64,000 nucleotides of DNA from Candidatus Roseilinea mizusawaensis (lineage in GTDB: Bacteria; Chloroflexota; Anaerolineae; J036; Brachytrichaceae): contig JAEANN010000056.1 of NCBI GenBank assembly GCA_016841965.1, positions 1 through 64,000 of the forward strand, given 5' to 3'. Both the position numbers and the translations under genes were made by a program. The notes under the pieces are model-generated. The model had not been told where the DNA came from and searched no databases. It saw only the letters and a program-made list of their open reading frames with translations. Below are positions 31,208 through 39,419 of the stretch, one piece after another. Within the stretch, counting starts at the first letter, position 1; every line of letters starts with the position of its first letter.

Positions 31208-32230
31208 ATGGCAAGAGGGTTCAACACAGTGGCAAACAGAGAACTGACTTTTGCGCAAGCATTGCGCGAAGCGCTGACCGAGGAGATGACGCGCGACCCC
31301 AATATCATCTTGATGGGCGAGGATATCGGCCACTATGGCGGTGTCTTTCGCGTGACCGAGGGATTGCTGGCGAAGTTCGGCCCGCAGCGGGTCAAAGACA
31401 CGCCGATCAGCGAATCTGCCTTCGTGAGCATGGGGGTGGGCATGGCCATGACCGGCAAACGTCCTGTAGTTGAGCTGATGTTCATGGACTTTGCGCTTGT
31501 CTGCGCCGACTCGATTTTCAATCAGGCGGCCAAGATGCGTTCGATGAGTGGGGGCAAAGTACAGGTGCCACTGGTGATTCGCGCGCAGCAGGGCGGCGGG
31601 CGCGGCAACGGTGCGCAGCATTCACAAAGCTTTGAAACCCTGTTCACACACATCCCCGGCATCAAGGTGGTGATTCCTGCCACCCCCTACGATGCCAAAG
31701 GTCTCTTGAAAAGTGCGCTGCGGCAGAATAACCCGGTCATGTTTATCGAGCACAAATTGCTCTATCCAACCAAGGGCATGGTGCCCGAAGAGGAATACAC
31801 CATCCCGCTAGGACAGGCCGACGTCAAACGCCCTGGCGCCGATCTGACGATTGTTTCTTACTCGCGGCAACTTCTGTTTGCTCTGCAAGCTGCCGAGATG
31901 TTGGAAAAGGAACACGGCGTTTCTGCCGAGGTGATCGACCTGCGTTGTACCGTGCCGATGGACATTGACACGGTGATTGCCTCGTTGAAGAAGACACATC
32001 GTCTGTTGGTGACTCACGAAGCTCACGCGGCCTGCGGGGTTGGCGCAGAGGTGGCCATGCGCGTGATGGAGCGCGCTTTCGATGAACTGGACGCGCCGAT
32101 CGCGCGTGTTGCCGGCCTTGATCTGCCTATTCCGGTTGCCCGCTCCCTGGAAGAGGAAGTGCTGCCTCAGCCGCGCCACATCGTCGAGGCTGCAGTGGAA
32201 CTGATGCAGGGTCGCGTCAAAGCACGCTGA
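31208..32230 (+). CDS. 2-oxoacid dehydrogenase E1 beta subunit (second stand-alone copy)
   Basis: ELTFAQALREALTEEMTRDPNIILMGEDIGHYGGVFRVTEGLLAKFGPQRVKDTPISE; alternative GTG start at 31229. Confidence 0.9.
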   Translation: MARGFNTVANRELTFAQALREALTEEMTRDPNIILMGEDIGHYGGVFRVTEGLLAKFGPQRVKDTPISESAFVSMGVGMAMTGKRPVVELMFMDFALVCADSIFNQAAKMRSMSGGKVQVPLVIRAQQGGGRGNGAQHSQSFETLFTHIPGIKVVIPATPYDAKGLLKSALRQNNPVMFIEHKLLYPTKGMVPEEEYTIPLGQADVKRPGADLTIVSYSRQLLFALQAAEMLEKEHGVSAEVIDLRCTVPMDIDTVIASLKKTHRLLVTHEAHAACGVGAEVAMRVMERAFDELDAPIARVAGLDLPIPVARSLEEEVLPQPRHIVEAAVELMQGRVKAR

Positions 32231-32232
32231 AG

Positions 32233-32288
32233 GTGAGTGCTGGGTAGTGAGTGCTGAGCAATGAGTGCTGGGCAGTGAGTGCCGAGCG
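32233..32288. repeat. 14-bp tandem repeat x4 (GTGAGTGCTGGGCA-like)
   Basis: gtgagtgctgggta / gtgagtgctgagca / atgagtgctgggca / gtgagtgccgagcg. Confidence 0.88.
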
Positions 32289-32312
32289 CGGCATACGCAA
32301 CCAGCACAGTCT

Positions 32313-32335
32313 GAAATCTAAAATCCAAAATCGGC
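32313..32335. repeat. Heptameric repeat (family A) abutting the VOC start codon
   Basis: GAAATCTAAAATCCAAAATCGGC then ATG 32336. Confidence 0.75.
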
Positions 32336-32833
32336 ATGGTGCAGGGTTTCTTTCATGTCTCGTTCACAGTGCGGGACCTCGACGTCAGCGTGAAGTGGTA
32401 CACCGAAGTGCTGGGGCTGGAATATGTGCGCAGCCAGGAGCAGCACAATGAATACACCGCCCGGCTGGTAGGGTTCCCCGGCGCGCACCTCAGAGTCGCT
32501 CAATTGCGGGTGCCCGGCCAGCCGTTGGCCCCGCGCGCCAATCACCACATCGAGCTGGTTGAGTATGTGCATCCGCAGGGGCGGGACGATCTTGATCTGT
32601 CCACCAACAACACCGGCTCTGGCCACTGGGCGTTCATCGTGGACGATATCCACGCTGAGTTCGCGCGCATGAAATCGCTGGGGGTGCGTTTCAAAGCCGA
32701 TGCACCCGTGGCCATCGAGGCCGGCGTCAACAAGGGCGGCTACACTGTCTATTTCTTTGATCCCGATGGCATCACCATGGAGCTGATTCAGCCCCCGCCG
32801 CCTGAACAGGCGGCTTTGAATCAACCATCGTGA
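32336..32833 (+). CDS. VOC superfamily protein (glyoxalase/dioxygenase-like)
   Basis: FFHVSFTVRDLDVSVKWYTEVLGLEYV...GSGHWAFIVDDI...GYTVYFFDPDGITMELIQ. Confidence 0.85.
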   Translation: MVQGFFHVSFTVRDLDVSVKWYTEVLGLEYVRSQEQHNEYTARLVGFPGAHLRVAQLRVPGQPLAPRANHHIELVEYVHPQGRDDLDLSTNNTGSGHWAFIVDDIHAEFARMKSLGVRFKADAPVAIEAGVNKGGYTVYFFDPDGITMELIQPPPPEQAALNQPS

Positions 32834-32839
32834 AGCGTG

Positions 32840-34180
32840 TTAGGGAAACAGCACGGGCGAGAGTTCGGGCGTATGCCGGCGCACAATCTCGCTGCTGAGC
32901 GCGTTGGCTTTGGCGATGTCGCGGTATAGCCACGCGCTGTTGCGCGGTTGGCGCGCTTGTGTCTGTGGATCAACTGCGTACAGCCCAAATTTCATGCGCC
33001 AGCCCTGGCCCCACTCGAAGTTGTCGATCAATGACCAGTGGTAGTAGCCCTGAATCTTGTAGTTGAACTGGGCTGCCGTCCATAGCACGCGCAGGTGGCG
33101 GACGATAAAAGCCGGGCGCTGGTTGTCATCGTCGTCGGGCAGGCCGTTTTCTGTGATGTAGATCGGCAGGCGATAACGGGCCAGCCGGCGCAGGCAATGC
33201 ATCAAGCCGTCGGGATAGATCTCGCCGTAGCCATGATCGCTCATCTCGCCGTCCGGAGTGTCGGCGATATTGCTGAACAGCAGGTCATGTCGTTTGGGGT
33301 CGAAATAACTGCGCGTGCGCGAGTAGTAATTTAGCCCAAACCAATCTAGCGTGCCGCGAACGGCGCGCGCGCTTTGTGACGCGCCGCGCCCCAGAATTGC
33401 GCCCCACCGCCCGCGCGTCAGGGCTTCGAGGATGCTCTGATTGAAAGCATAGTCTTGCAGGCGGGCGACGACTCGATCGAACACGTTGTTTGGGCGCAGC
33501 GCTTGAAACGCGCGCATGTGGTGGGCAATGCCAACGCGAGCCAGCGGCTGATGCGCATGGAGCGTCTGGTAGGCTGCCGCATGACCCAGCAGCATGTTGC
33601 GGATAACGCGCAAGGTCAGGTTGAAATCGCCAGGCCGGCCCGGCGGCATGTGACCGTCATCCGTCAGATAGCCCATGATGGCGTAGATGTTCGGTTCGTT
33701 GATGGTGCACCACATGTCGCACAGATCGCCCAGCGACTGCACAACTTTGGCCACAAACCGTTCAAATCTCGGCACGACGGCCTCGGATTCCCAGGCGCCC
33801 TGTTCTTCAAGCCAGATTGGGTTAGTGAAGTGATGCAGGGTGACCATCGGCTCGATGCCGCGCTGTCGCAGACCCAGCAGCATCTGTCGGTAGCGGTCGA
33901 TGGCAGCGCTGTCGAAGTAGCCCTCGCGCGGCTCGATGCGACTCCACTCCACAGACAAGCGATGGGCGTTCAAGCCGAGATCGACCATGCGGTCGAAGTC
34001 GGCCTCGGCGTTGCGCCACCAGTCGCAGGCCAGGCCGGCTTTGTCGCCGGTGCGAATATTGCCGGGCGTCTGTTCCCAGAGCGCCCACTGGTTGTTGTGG
34101 CTGTTGCCTTCGACCTGGTATGCGGCCGTGGCGGTGCCCCACTTGAAGTCTTTGGGGAAATAGTGAATGGCGTCTGACAT
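32840..34180 (-). CDS. Glycoside hydrolase family 1 (beta-glucosidase-like)
   Basis: FPKDFKWGTATAAYQVEG; TINEPN; YITENGLPD; HWSLIDNFEWGQG. Confidence 0.95.
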   Translation of the reverse strand: MSDAIHYFPKDFKWGTATAAYQVEGNSHNNQWALWEQTPGNIRTGDKAGLACDWWRNAEADFDRMVDLGLNAHRLSVEWSRIEPREGYFDSAAIDRYRQMLLGLRQRGIEPMVTLHHFTNPIWLEEQGAWESEAVVPRFERFVAKVVQSLGDLCDMWCTINEPNIYAIMGYLTDDGHMPPGRPGDFNLTLRVIRNMLLGHAAAYQTLHAHQPLARVGIAHHMRAFQALRPNNVFDRVVARLQDYAFNQSILEALTRGRWGAILGRGASQSARAVRGTLDWFGLNYYSRTRSYFDPKRHDLLFSNIADTPDGEMSDHGYGEIYPDGLMHCLRRLARYRLPIYITENGLPDDDDNQRPAFIVRHLRVLWTAAQFNYKIQGYYHWSLIDNFEWGQGWRMKFGLYAVDPQTQARQPRNSAWLYRDIAKANALSSEIVRRHTPELSPVLFP

Positions 34181-34225
34181 GCAGAGATGCTGACAAGCTA
34201 ACACAAGAGCGCAGGGGAGATGCAG

Positions 34226-35323
34226 TCAGCCGCTCAGGCCGTTGGTTTTGCGCAGCCGGCAAGCCTGTTGGTACAGCCACCAGCGCGCCGGCGAGAATAC
34301 TTGCCCCCATGCACCGATGTGGCGCACGATCTGTCCGCCGAAGCCGCGCTTGAAGCGGTAAACGCCCCACAAGCCATCGTTGCGATCTTTGAAGTTGGCT
34401 TCGAGCGTGGCTTCATCTTCATCCGGCACGCCCCACAGGTCATAGGTGCGGCAGCCACGTTCGCGCGCCCAACGCATGGCTTCCCATTGCAAGAGGTAAG
34501 TTGGCATCAGCTCACGGTCTTCGTTGCTGCTGGCCCCATACAAGTAGGTGGCGCGCTGGCCGAACGCGACGACGACCAAGCCGGCTAGCGTGCGCCGGTT
34601 GTGCTCGGCGATCAGCAGGCGCGCACGATCAGCGTTGAGCGGGCCAAACAGATTCAGAAACGATCGGTAATACGATTCCGGGTAGATCGAAAAGGCGTTG
34701 CGCTCGGCTGTGGTTTGTGACAGGCTGTAGAAAGCGGCTATGTCGTTTGACCCGCCTTCGCGCACAGTCACACCCTTGCGCCGAGCCAAGCCGATGTTGT
34801 AGCGCGTTTTCTGTTTCATGCTGGAGAGGATGTCCACTTCCTCTTCCACGTCCAGATTCACCCATATGGTACGCCGAGGTTGCACGTGTAGGTCGAGCGG
34901 GAATAGTCCGCAGCCGGCCAGGGTGCGCCGGTCAGAGGGGGTATCGAGTAATTCCGGCTCGACGATCAGGCCGATGGCGCCCCGGCTGTGGGCTGTTTTC
35001 GCAGCGATTTTGATGACGGCTGCGGCTGTATCGCGATTATCCCAGTTGACAACAGGCCCACGCGGCACATAGGCAAGCATGCCCAGGCCGAATGGCAGAC
35101 GTCGAAACAGAATGATCGAGCCGCCGATTAACTCTGCTTCGGCGTTGACGACAGTCGAGCGCACATATTGCCAGCCATGCTGAGATTTCAGCTCGCCCCA
35201 CTTGCTGGTTTGCAGCAAATGCCCGTAAGCGTGTTGTTCGACAAAAGCATCCCAACGGGCTGCCGGGAACACAGCGGCTTTCTTTTCTTTACGAGCGCGG
35301 ATCGGTTCGTCGGGGGTCAGCAT
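34226..35323 (-). CDS. FemAB/FemX-type peptidoglycan bridge aminoacyltransferase-like
   Basis: HLLQTSKWGELKSQHGW; KTRYNIGLARRKGVTVREG; LLQWEAMRWARERGCRTYDLWGVP. Confidence 0.88.
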   Translation of the reverse strand: MLTPDEPIRARKEKKAAVFPAARWDAFVEQHAYGHLLQTSKWGELKSQHGWQYVRSTVVNAEAELIGGSIILFRRLPFGLGMLAYVPRGPVVNWDNRDTAAAVIKIAAKTAHSRGAIGLIVEPELLDTPSDRRTLAGCGLFPLDLHVQPRRTIWVNLDVEEEVDILSSMKQKTRYNIGLARRKGVTVREGGSNDIAAFYSLSQTTAERNAFSIYPESYYRSFLNLFGPLNADRARLLIAEHNRRTLAGLVVVAFGQRATYLYGASSNEDRELMPTYLLQWEAMRWARERGCRTYDLWGVPDEDEATLEANFKDRNDGLWGVYRFKRGFGGQIVRHIGAWGQVFSPARWWLYQQACRLRKTNGLSG

Positions 35324-35324
35324 T

Positions 35325-35364
35325 GCGATTTTGGATTCTGGATTTTGGATTTCGGATTTGCAAT
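35325..35364. repeat. Heptameric repeat (family A) abutting the femX-like start codon
   Basis: Plus strand cgattttggattctggattttggatttcggatttgcaatc; minus strand reads ...CAGAATCCAAAATCGCA-ATG. Confidence 0.8.
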
Positions 35365-35395
35365 CGCCGTGTGGCGGTGCATGGATCCAAAGTCG

Positions 35396-35420
35396 CAAGT
35401 CACAAATCGCAAATCCAAAA
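35396..35420. repeat. Heptameric repeat (family A) flanking the tRNA-Pro gene
   Basis: CAAGTCACAAATCGCAAATCCAAAA. Confidence 0.65.
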
Positions 35421-35429
35421 TGGCTTCAA

Positions 35430-35504
35430 TCGGGGAACCGGGATTTGAACCCGGGACCTCACGGACCCGAACCGTGCGCGCTACCAGGCTGCGCCACTCC
35501 CCGA
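35430..35504 (-). tRNA. tRNA-Pro (CGG anticodon)
   Basis: Reverse complement TCGGGGAGTGGCGCAGCCTGGTAGCGCGCACGGTTCGGGTCCGTGAGGTCCCGGGTTCAAATCCCGGTTCCCCGA; anticodon loop TTCGGGT; CCA not encoded. Confidence 0.95.
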
Positions 35505-35624
35505 AGCGGGAGCTATGTTACCACACTTCGGGTTGGACGGGTGCATTACGTTGGTCGCGTGCTGCGCTGGGTCAGCCTGAGACACCTTAACAACCCGAAG
35601 AACCCAAAAAAGAACCTCAAACGC

Positions 35625-36335
35625 TTAGGCCACACCGAGGTATGCGGCCTTCACCTGCGGATTCTCGCGCATTTCTTGGGCGCTGCCCTGCAAGACGATG
35701 TTGCCGGTCTCAAGCACATAAGCGCGGTGCGCCACCGATAGCGCCATCAGCGCGTTCTGCTCCACCAGCAGAATGCTGGTGCCCTGTGCGTTGATCTCTT
35801 TGATGATGCGGAAGATTTCTTCGACTAATAGAGGGCTGAGGCCCATGGATGGCTCGTCGAGCAGCAGCAGATTGGGCCGGCTCATCAGCCCGCGCCCCAT
35901 CGCCAGCATCTGCTGCTCGCCGCCAGATAGTGCGCCGCCAAGCTGGTTGATGCGTTCTTTAAGACGGGGAAAGCTGGCAAACACGCGCTGCATGGTCTTG
36001 TCGATCTCGGCTTTGTCTTTGCGCGTATATGCGCCCAGTTCCAGATTTTGGCGCACGGTCAGCGGCGCAAAGATGCGCCGGCCCTCTGGCACGTGGCATA
36101 CACCCAGACGGACAATTTCTTCAGCCGGCATCGATGTGATATCGCGCCCTTTATAGCGGATGGTCCCCCCGCGCGGCGTGAGCAGGCCAGAGATGGCGCG
36201 CAGCGTGGTGGATTTGCCGGCGCCGTTTGCACCGATCAGCGTCACGATTTCACCTTCGTTGACGCTAAACGAGACACCTTGCAGCGCATGAATTGCGCCG
36301 TAGTACACATGTAAATTGTTGATCTCAAGCAGCAT
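35625..36335 (-). CDS. livF: Branched-chain amino acid type ABC transporter ATP-binding protein (LivF-like)
   Basis: GANGAGKSTTLRAISGL; ALSGGEQQMLAMGRGLMSRPNLLLLDEPSMGLSP. Confidence 0.92.
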   Translation of the reverse strand: MLLEINNLHVYYGAIHALQGVSFSVNEGEIVTLIGANGAGKSTTLRAISGLLTPRGGTIRYKGRDITSMPAEEIVRLGVCHVPEGRRIFAPLTVRQNLELGAYTRKDKAEIDKTMQRVFASFPRLKERINQLGGALSGGEQQMLAMGRGLMSRPNLLLLDEPSMGLSPLLVEEIFRIIKEINAQGTSILLVEQNALMALSVAHRAYVLETGNIVLQGSAQEMRENPQVKAAYLGVA

Positions 36336-36345
36336 AGGTGTTTTC

Positions 36346-37044
36346 TCAGTGCGCGCCCTTGCCCAAATACGCTTCGATCACGCGCTCGTTGCTCTGGATT
36401 TCTTTGGGTGTGCCGCGCGCAATGACCTCACCGAAATCCATCACGGTGATCCGCTCGCAAATGCCCATCACGACCCGCATCTGGTGCTCGATCAGCAGAA
36501 TGGTCAGATTGAATCGCTCGCGAATCAAGCGGATCAGTTCCATCAGATTGAGGATCTCGTTGGGGTTCATGCCCGCGGCCGGCTCGTCGAGCAGCAGCAA
36601 GCGCGGGTTAGACGCCAATGCCCGCGCAATCTCGACGCGGCGCTGCTCGCCGTAGGGCAGGTTGACGGCCAACTCGTCCTGCACGCGGTCAAGTTTGAAG
36701 ATGGCCAGAAAATCCTGGGCCCGCTCGGTCAGCTCCTGTTCCTGGTGTTTGAAGCGTTTGTTGCGCAATATGCCGTCGAATAGGCCGTAACCGGCGTGGA
36801 AGTGATACGCGATGCGCACGTTGTCCAGCACGGTCAGATTTGGCAACAGTCGGATATTCTGAAACGTGCGCGCGATGCCGCGTTGGGTAATCTCGAAAGG
36901 TTCAAGCCCGGCAATGGATTGGCCCACAAATCGAATGTCGCCACTCGACGGCGTGTGCAGCCCGGTGATCAAGTTGAACACAGTTGTCTTGCCGGCGCCG
37001 TTAGGGCCGATCAGGCCGATCAGCTCGCCCTGATGAATGGTCAA
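36346..37044 (-). pseudogene. livG: 5'-truncated LivG-like ABC ATP-binding protein
   Basis: Walker A GPNGAGKTTVFNLITG and downstream intact, but the N-terminal ~25-30 aa are missing; in-frame TAG at 37069-37071; residual SD+ATG at 37076 reads into a stop after 11 codons. Confidence 0.7.
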
Positions 37045-37392
37045 GCTGAAGTCATTTTGATCGACCGACTATTCATCTTCTCCTCCGTTTAATTTGTTTG
37101 GTCTCACGATTTCTATCAGATTGCTGAGCAAGTCGGCATGCCATTGGATTCTGTTTCCGAATCGTTTGCACTCCTCTTTCTGTGATATTGTGATGCCCGA
37201 TCATGCCGATGTGCTGGCATACAATCACCCAGAAAGCAGGGCAGGAATCACCTCCTTGCGCCAGAAGGCGGGAGTGACACAGTTACCGTGCGTAGGTAAT
37301 GGCACCCCTCCGATGTCTGGACAGCTTTTCATCCCGGTTTGAGCCGGCTTACAGAAGACGGTGTCTTGGTCGATGGGCGCACATCTGGGTGA

Positions 37393-39132
37393 ATGCGTCT
37401 GTCGTTGCCGGCAAATCCACTGTCAATTACGGCTGACTTCGTGACTTCTATGCGACCGCGATCTATGGCCCGCGCCGCGCTCAGTGTGGGCGCCATCTAT
37501 GTCGTCGGCAGCTTGATTGGCTTTGTCCAGCGCCTAGTAGTGACATCACAGTTTGGGGCCGGCCTCGAATACGATGCGTTCAACACTGCCTTTCGCGTCC
37601 CAGACCTGCTGTACAGCCTGTTTGCGAGCGGTGCGCTGGCTTCGGCATTCATCCCGGTTTACATGAGCCACCTCGCACAGGAGCGCCGGCGCGCTGCCTG
37701 GCGGCTCGTTCGCGCCGTCGCAGTGCTGGTGTTTGTTGTGCTGTCTGTGTTTGCTCTGGCAGCCAGTGTGTTCGCGCCGCTGCTCATCCGCGCGATCATT
37801 GCCCCCGGCTTCAGCCCCGCTCAAGTCGATTTGACCGTCTCGCTGATGCGCATCATGCTTGTGGCGACGGTTGTCTTTGGTGTAAGCGGCCTGCTCATGG
37901 GGGTGTTGCAGTCAAACGGATCCTTCATCGCCCCGGCCATGGCGCCCTGGCTGTACAACCTCGGCATCATCTTCGGCGCGCTGGTGTTGCGCGGATGGGG
38001 GGCCTATGGCCTCTCGGCCGGCGTGGTGATTGGCGCATTATTGCATCTGGCGATCCAACTGCCGGCGCTGGTGCAGGTTTGGCGCGCCTCGCGCGCTGCT
38101 CCACACACAGACCACCCGACCGCGCTCATCCCCCATCCCCCATCGGCCAATCTGCCACACGCCCCGTCTGCTCGTCCCCCGGCATCGATGGATGTGCGCG
38201 GCGATGTACGCGGCGATGTACGCGGCGATGTACGCGGCGATGTGCGCCAGATCGTTCGGTTGATGTTGCCGCGCATGATCGGTTTGGGCGCGGTTCAGAT
38301 CAACTTCATCGTCAACACCAATTTGGCGTCGGGCATGGGCGAGGGGGCTGTGTCTGCCCTGGCGATTGCTTTTGCCGTCATGTTGCTGCCACAAGTGGCC
38401 ATTGCACAAGCCGCGGCCACAGTGCTGTTCCCCGCGATCAGCGCCCATGCGGCCAGAGGCGAGCGCGCCGAATTTGCCCGTCTAGTGGCGCGGGCCATTG
38501 GCGTGATGTTTATGCTCAGTCTACCCGCTTCGATCGGGCTGATCCTCCTCGGCCAGCCGCTCATTCGTCTTCTGTTCGAGCGTGGGGCGTTTGACTGGCG
38601 CGACACTCAAGCGGTCAGTTTTGCGCTGATGTGGTACGGCGCCGGCCTGGCCGGCCATTCTGTGCTGGAGGTCGTCACGCGCGGCTTCTATGCGCTGAAG
38701 GACACGATCCGGCCGGTTGTGTTGGGTGTGGCCGGCATGCTGCTCAACGTCATCCTCAGTCTCTGGTTGAGCAGTGTCTTTCGCGCTGCCGGGGCGTTTC
38801 CCTTTGGCGGTCTGGCGTTGGCAAACACCCTTGCCACGGCTGTTGAGACAGCCGTATTGCTTGGCCTGCTGACTGCGCGCGTGCCCGAGTTGTCGGCCGG
38901 CAAAATGCTCGCCGCTGCAGGCCGTAGCGCCCTTGCTGCGCTGGGTATGGGGGTGATCGTGTGGGTATGGATGACGCTGCTTGGTGATGGCCCGCTGGCC
39001 ACAGCATTGGCCGTGCCGGTCGCAGCCGCTGCATACTTTGGCTTGGCCTGGCTTGTGCGCAGCGAGGAAGCACGCGACATGATTGGCTACGCGCTGCGCT
39101 TGGCAGGTTCTGCCCGCTCCAGATCGGCATAG
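37393..39132 (+). CDS. murJ: MurJ/MviN lipid II flippase
   Basis: Polytopic; GFVQRLVVTSQFGAGLEYDAFNTAFRVPDLLYSLFASGALASAFIPVY; alternative ATG at 37450. Confidence 0.93.
   Translation: MRLSLPANPLSITADFVTSMRPRSMARAALSVGAIYVVGSLIGFVQRLVVTSQFGAGLEYDAFNTAFRVPDLLYSLFASGALASAFIPVYMSHLAQERRRAAWRLVRAVAVLVFVVLSVFALAASVFAPLLIRAIIAPGFSPAQVDLTVSLMRIMLVATVVFGVSGLLMGVLQSNGSFIAPAMAPWLYNLGIIFGALVLRGWGAYGLSAGVVIGALLHLAIQLPALVQVWRASRAAPHTDHPTALIPHPPSANLPHAPSARPPASMDVRGDVRGDVRGDVRGDVRQIVRLMLPRMIGLGAVQINFIVNTNLASGMGEGAVSALAIAFAVMLLPQVAIAQAAATVLFPAISAHAARGERAEFARLVARAIGVMFMLSLPASIGLILLGQPLIRLLFERGAFDWRDTQAVSFALMWYGAGLAGHSVLEVVTRGFYALKDTIRPVVLGVAGMLLNVILSLWLSSVFRAAGAFPFGGLALANTLATAVETAVLLGLLTARVPELSAGKMLAAAGRSALAALGMGVIVWVWMTLLGDGPLATALAVPVAAAAYFGLAWLVRSEEARDMIGYALRLAGSARSRSA
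38193..38246 (+). repeat. In-frame 12-bp tandem repeat inside murJ encoding (DVRG)n
   Basis: (gatgtacgcggc)n giving MDVRGDVRGDVRGDVRGDVRQIVRLMLPR. Confidence 0.93.
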
Positions 39133-39191
39133 GCAAGCTGATATGGGCCGGCGCAGACACCCCAAAACCTGCGCCCCAACAGCCCGCTGTG

Positions 39192-39197
39192 TATAAT
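39192..39197 (+). promoter_or_regulatory. -10 element TATAAT upstream of pyrG
   Basis: gctgtgTATAATttagtgg, ~220 nt before the pyrG start. Confidence 0.45.
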
Positions 39198-39291
39198 TTA
39201 GTGGTGCACGCGCGTTTGGCGGTATGGCGGTGCGCCGTTTTTATTGTCGTGACAACGGGCTTCGACCGTCCCTTGATTTCCCGCCCCTTGA

Positions 39292-39326
39292 AGTAGGGAG
39301 CATCAAAAGTGCTCCCTACTTTTTTG
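39292..39326 (+). terminator. Intrinsic terminator in the pyrG upstream region (possible attenuator)
   Basis: AGTAGGGAGCA-tcaaaag-TGCTCCCTACT-TTTTT, perfect 11-bp stem with T-tract. Confidence 0.85.
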
Positions 39327-39419
39327 TGCCTGCACTGAGATTGCTGCCGTTCGGCGCCGGCGTTGATGTGTCGGCTGAGCATCTTTCAAAATCCTTTCAA
39401 AATCAAGGAGGAGTGCAAC

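Noticed and set aside
35168-35741. ORFs spanning the tRNA-Pro locus (e.g. ...SGNRDLNPGPHGPEPCALPGCATP...)
   Set aside because: Spurious translation of the reverse strand of a tRNA gene plus heptameric repeats.
37094-37342. 82-aa ORF between livG and murJ
   Set aside because: No recognisable domain or SD; overlaps the hairpin-rich region, so treated as possible non-coding or scar DNA.
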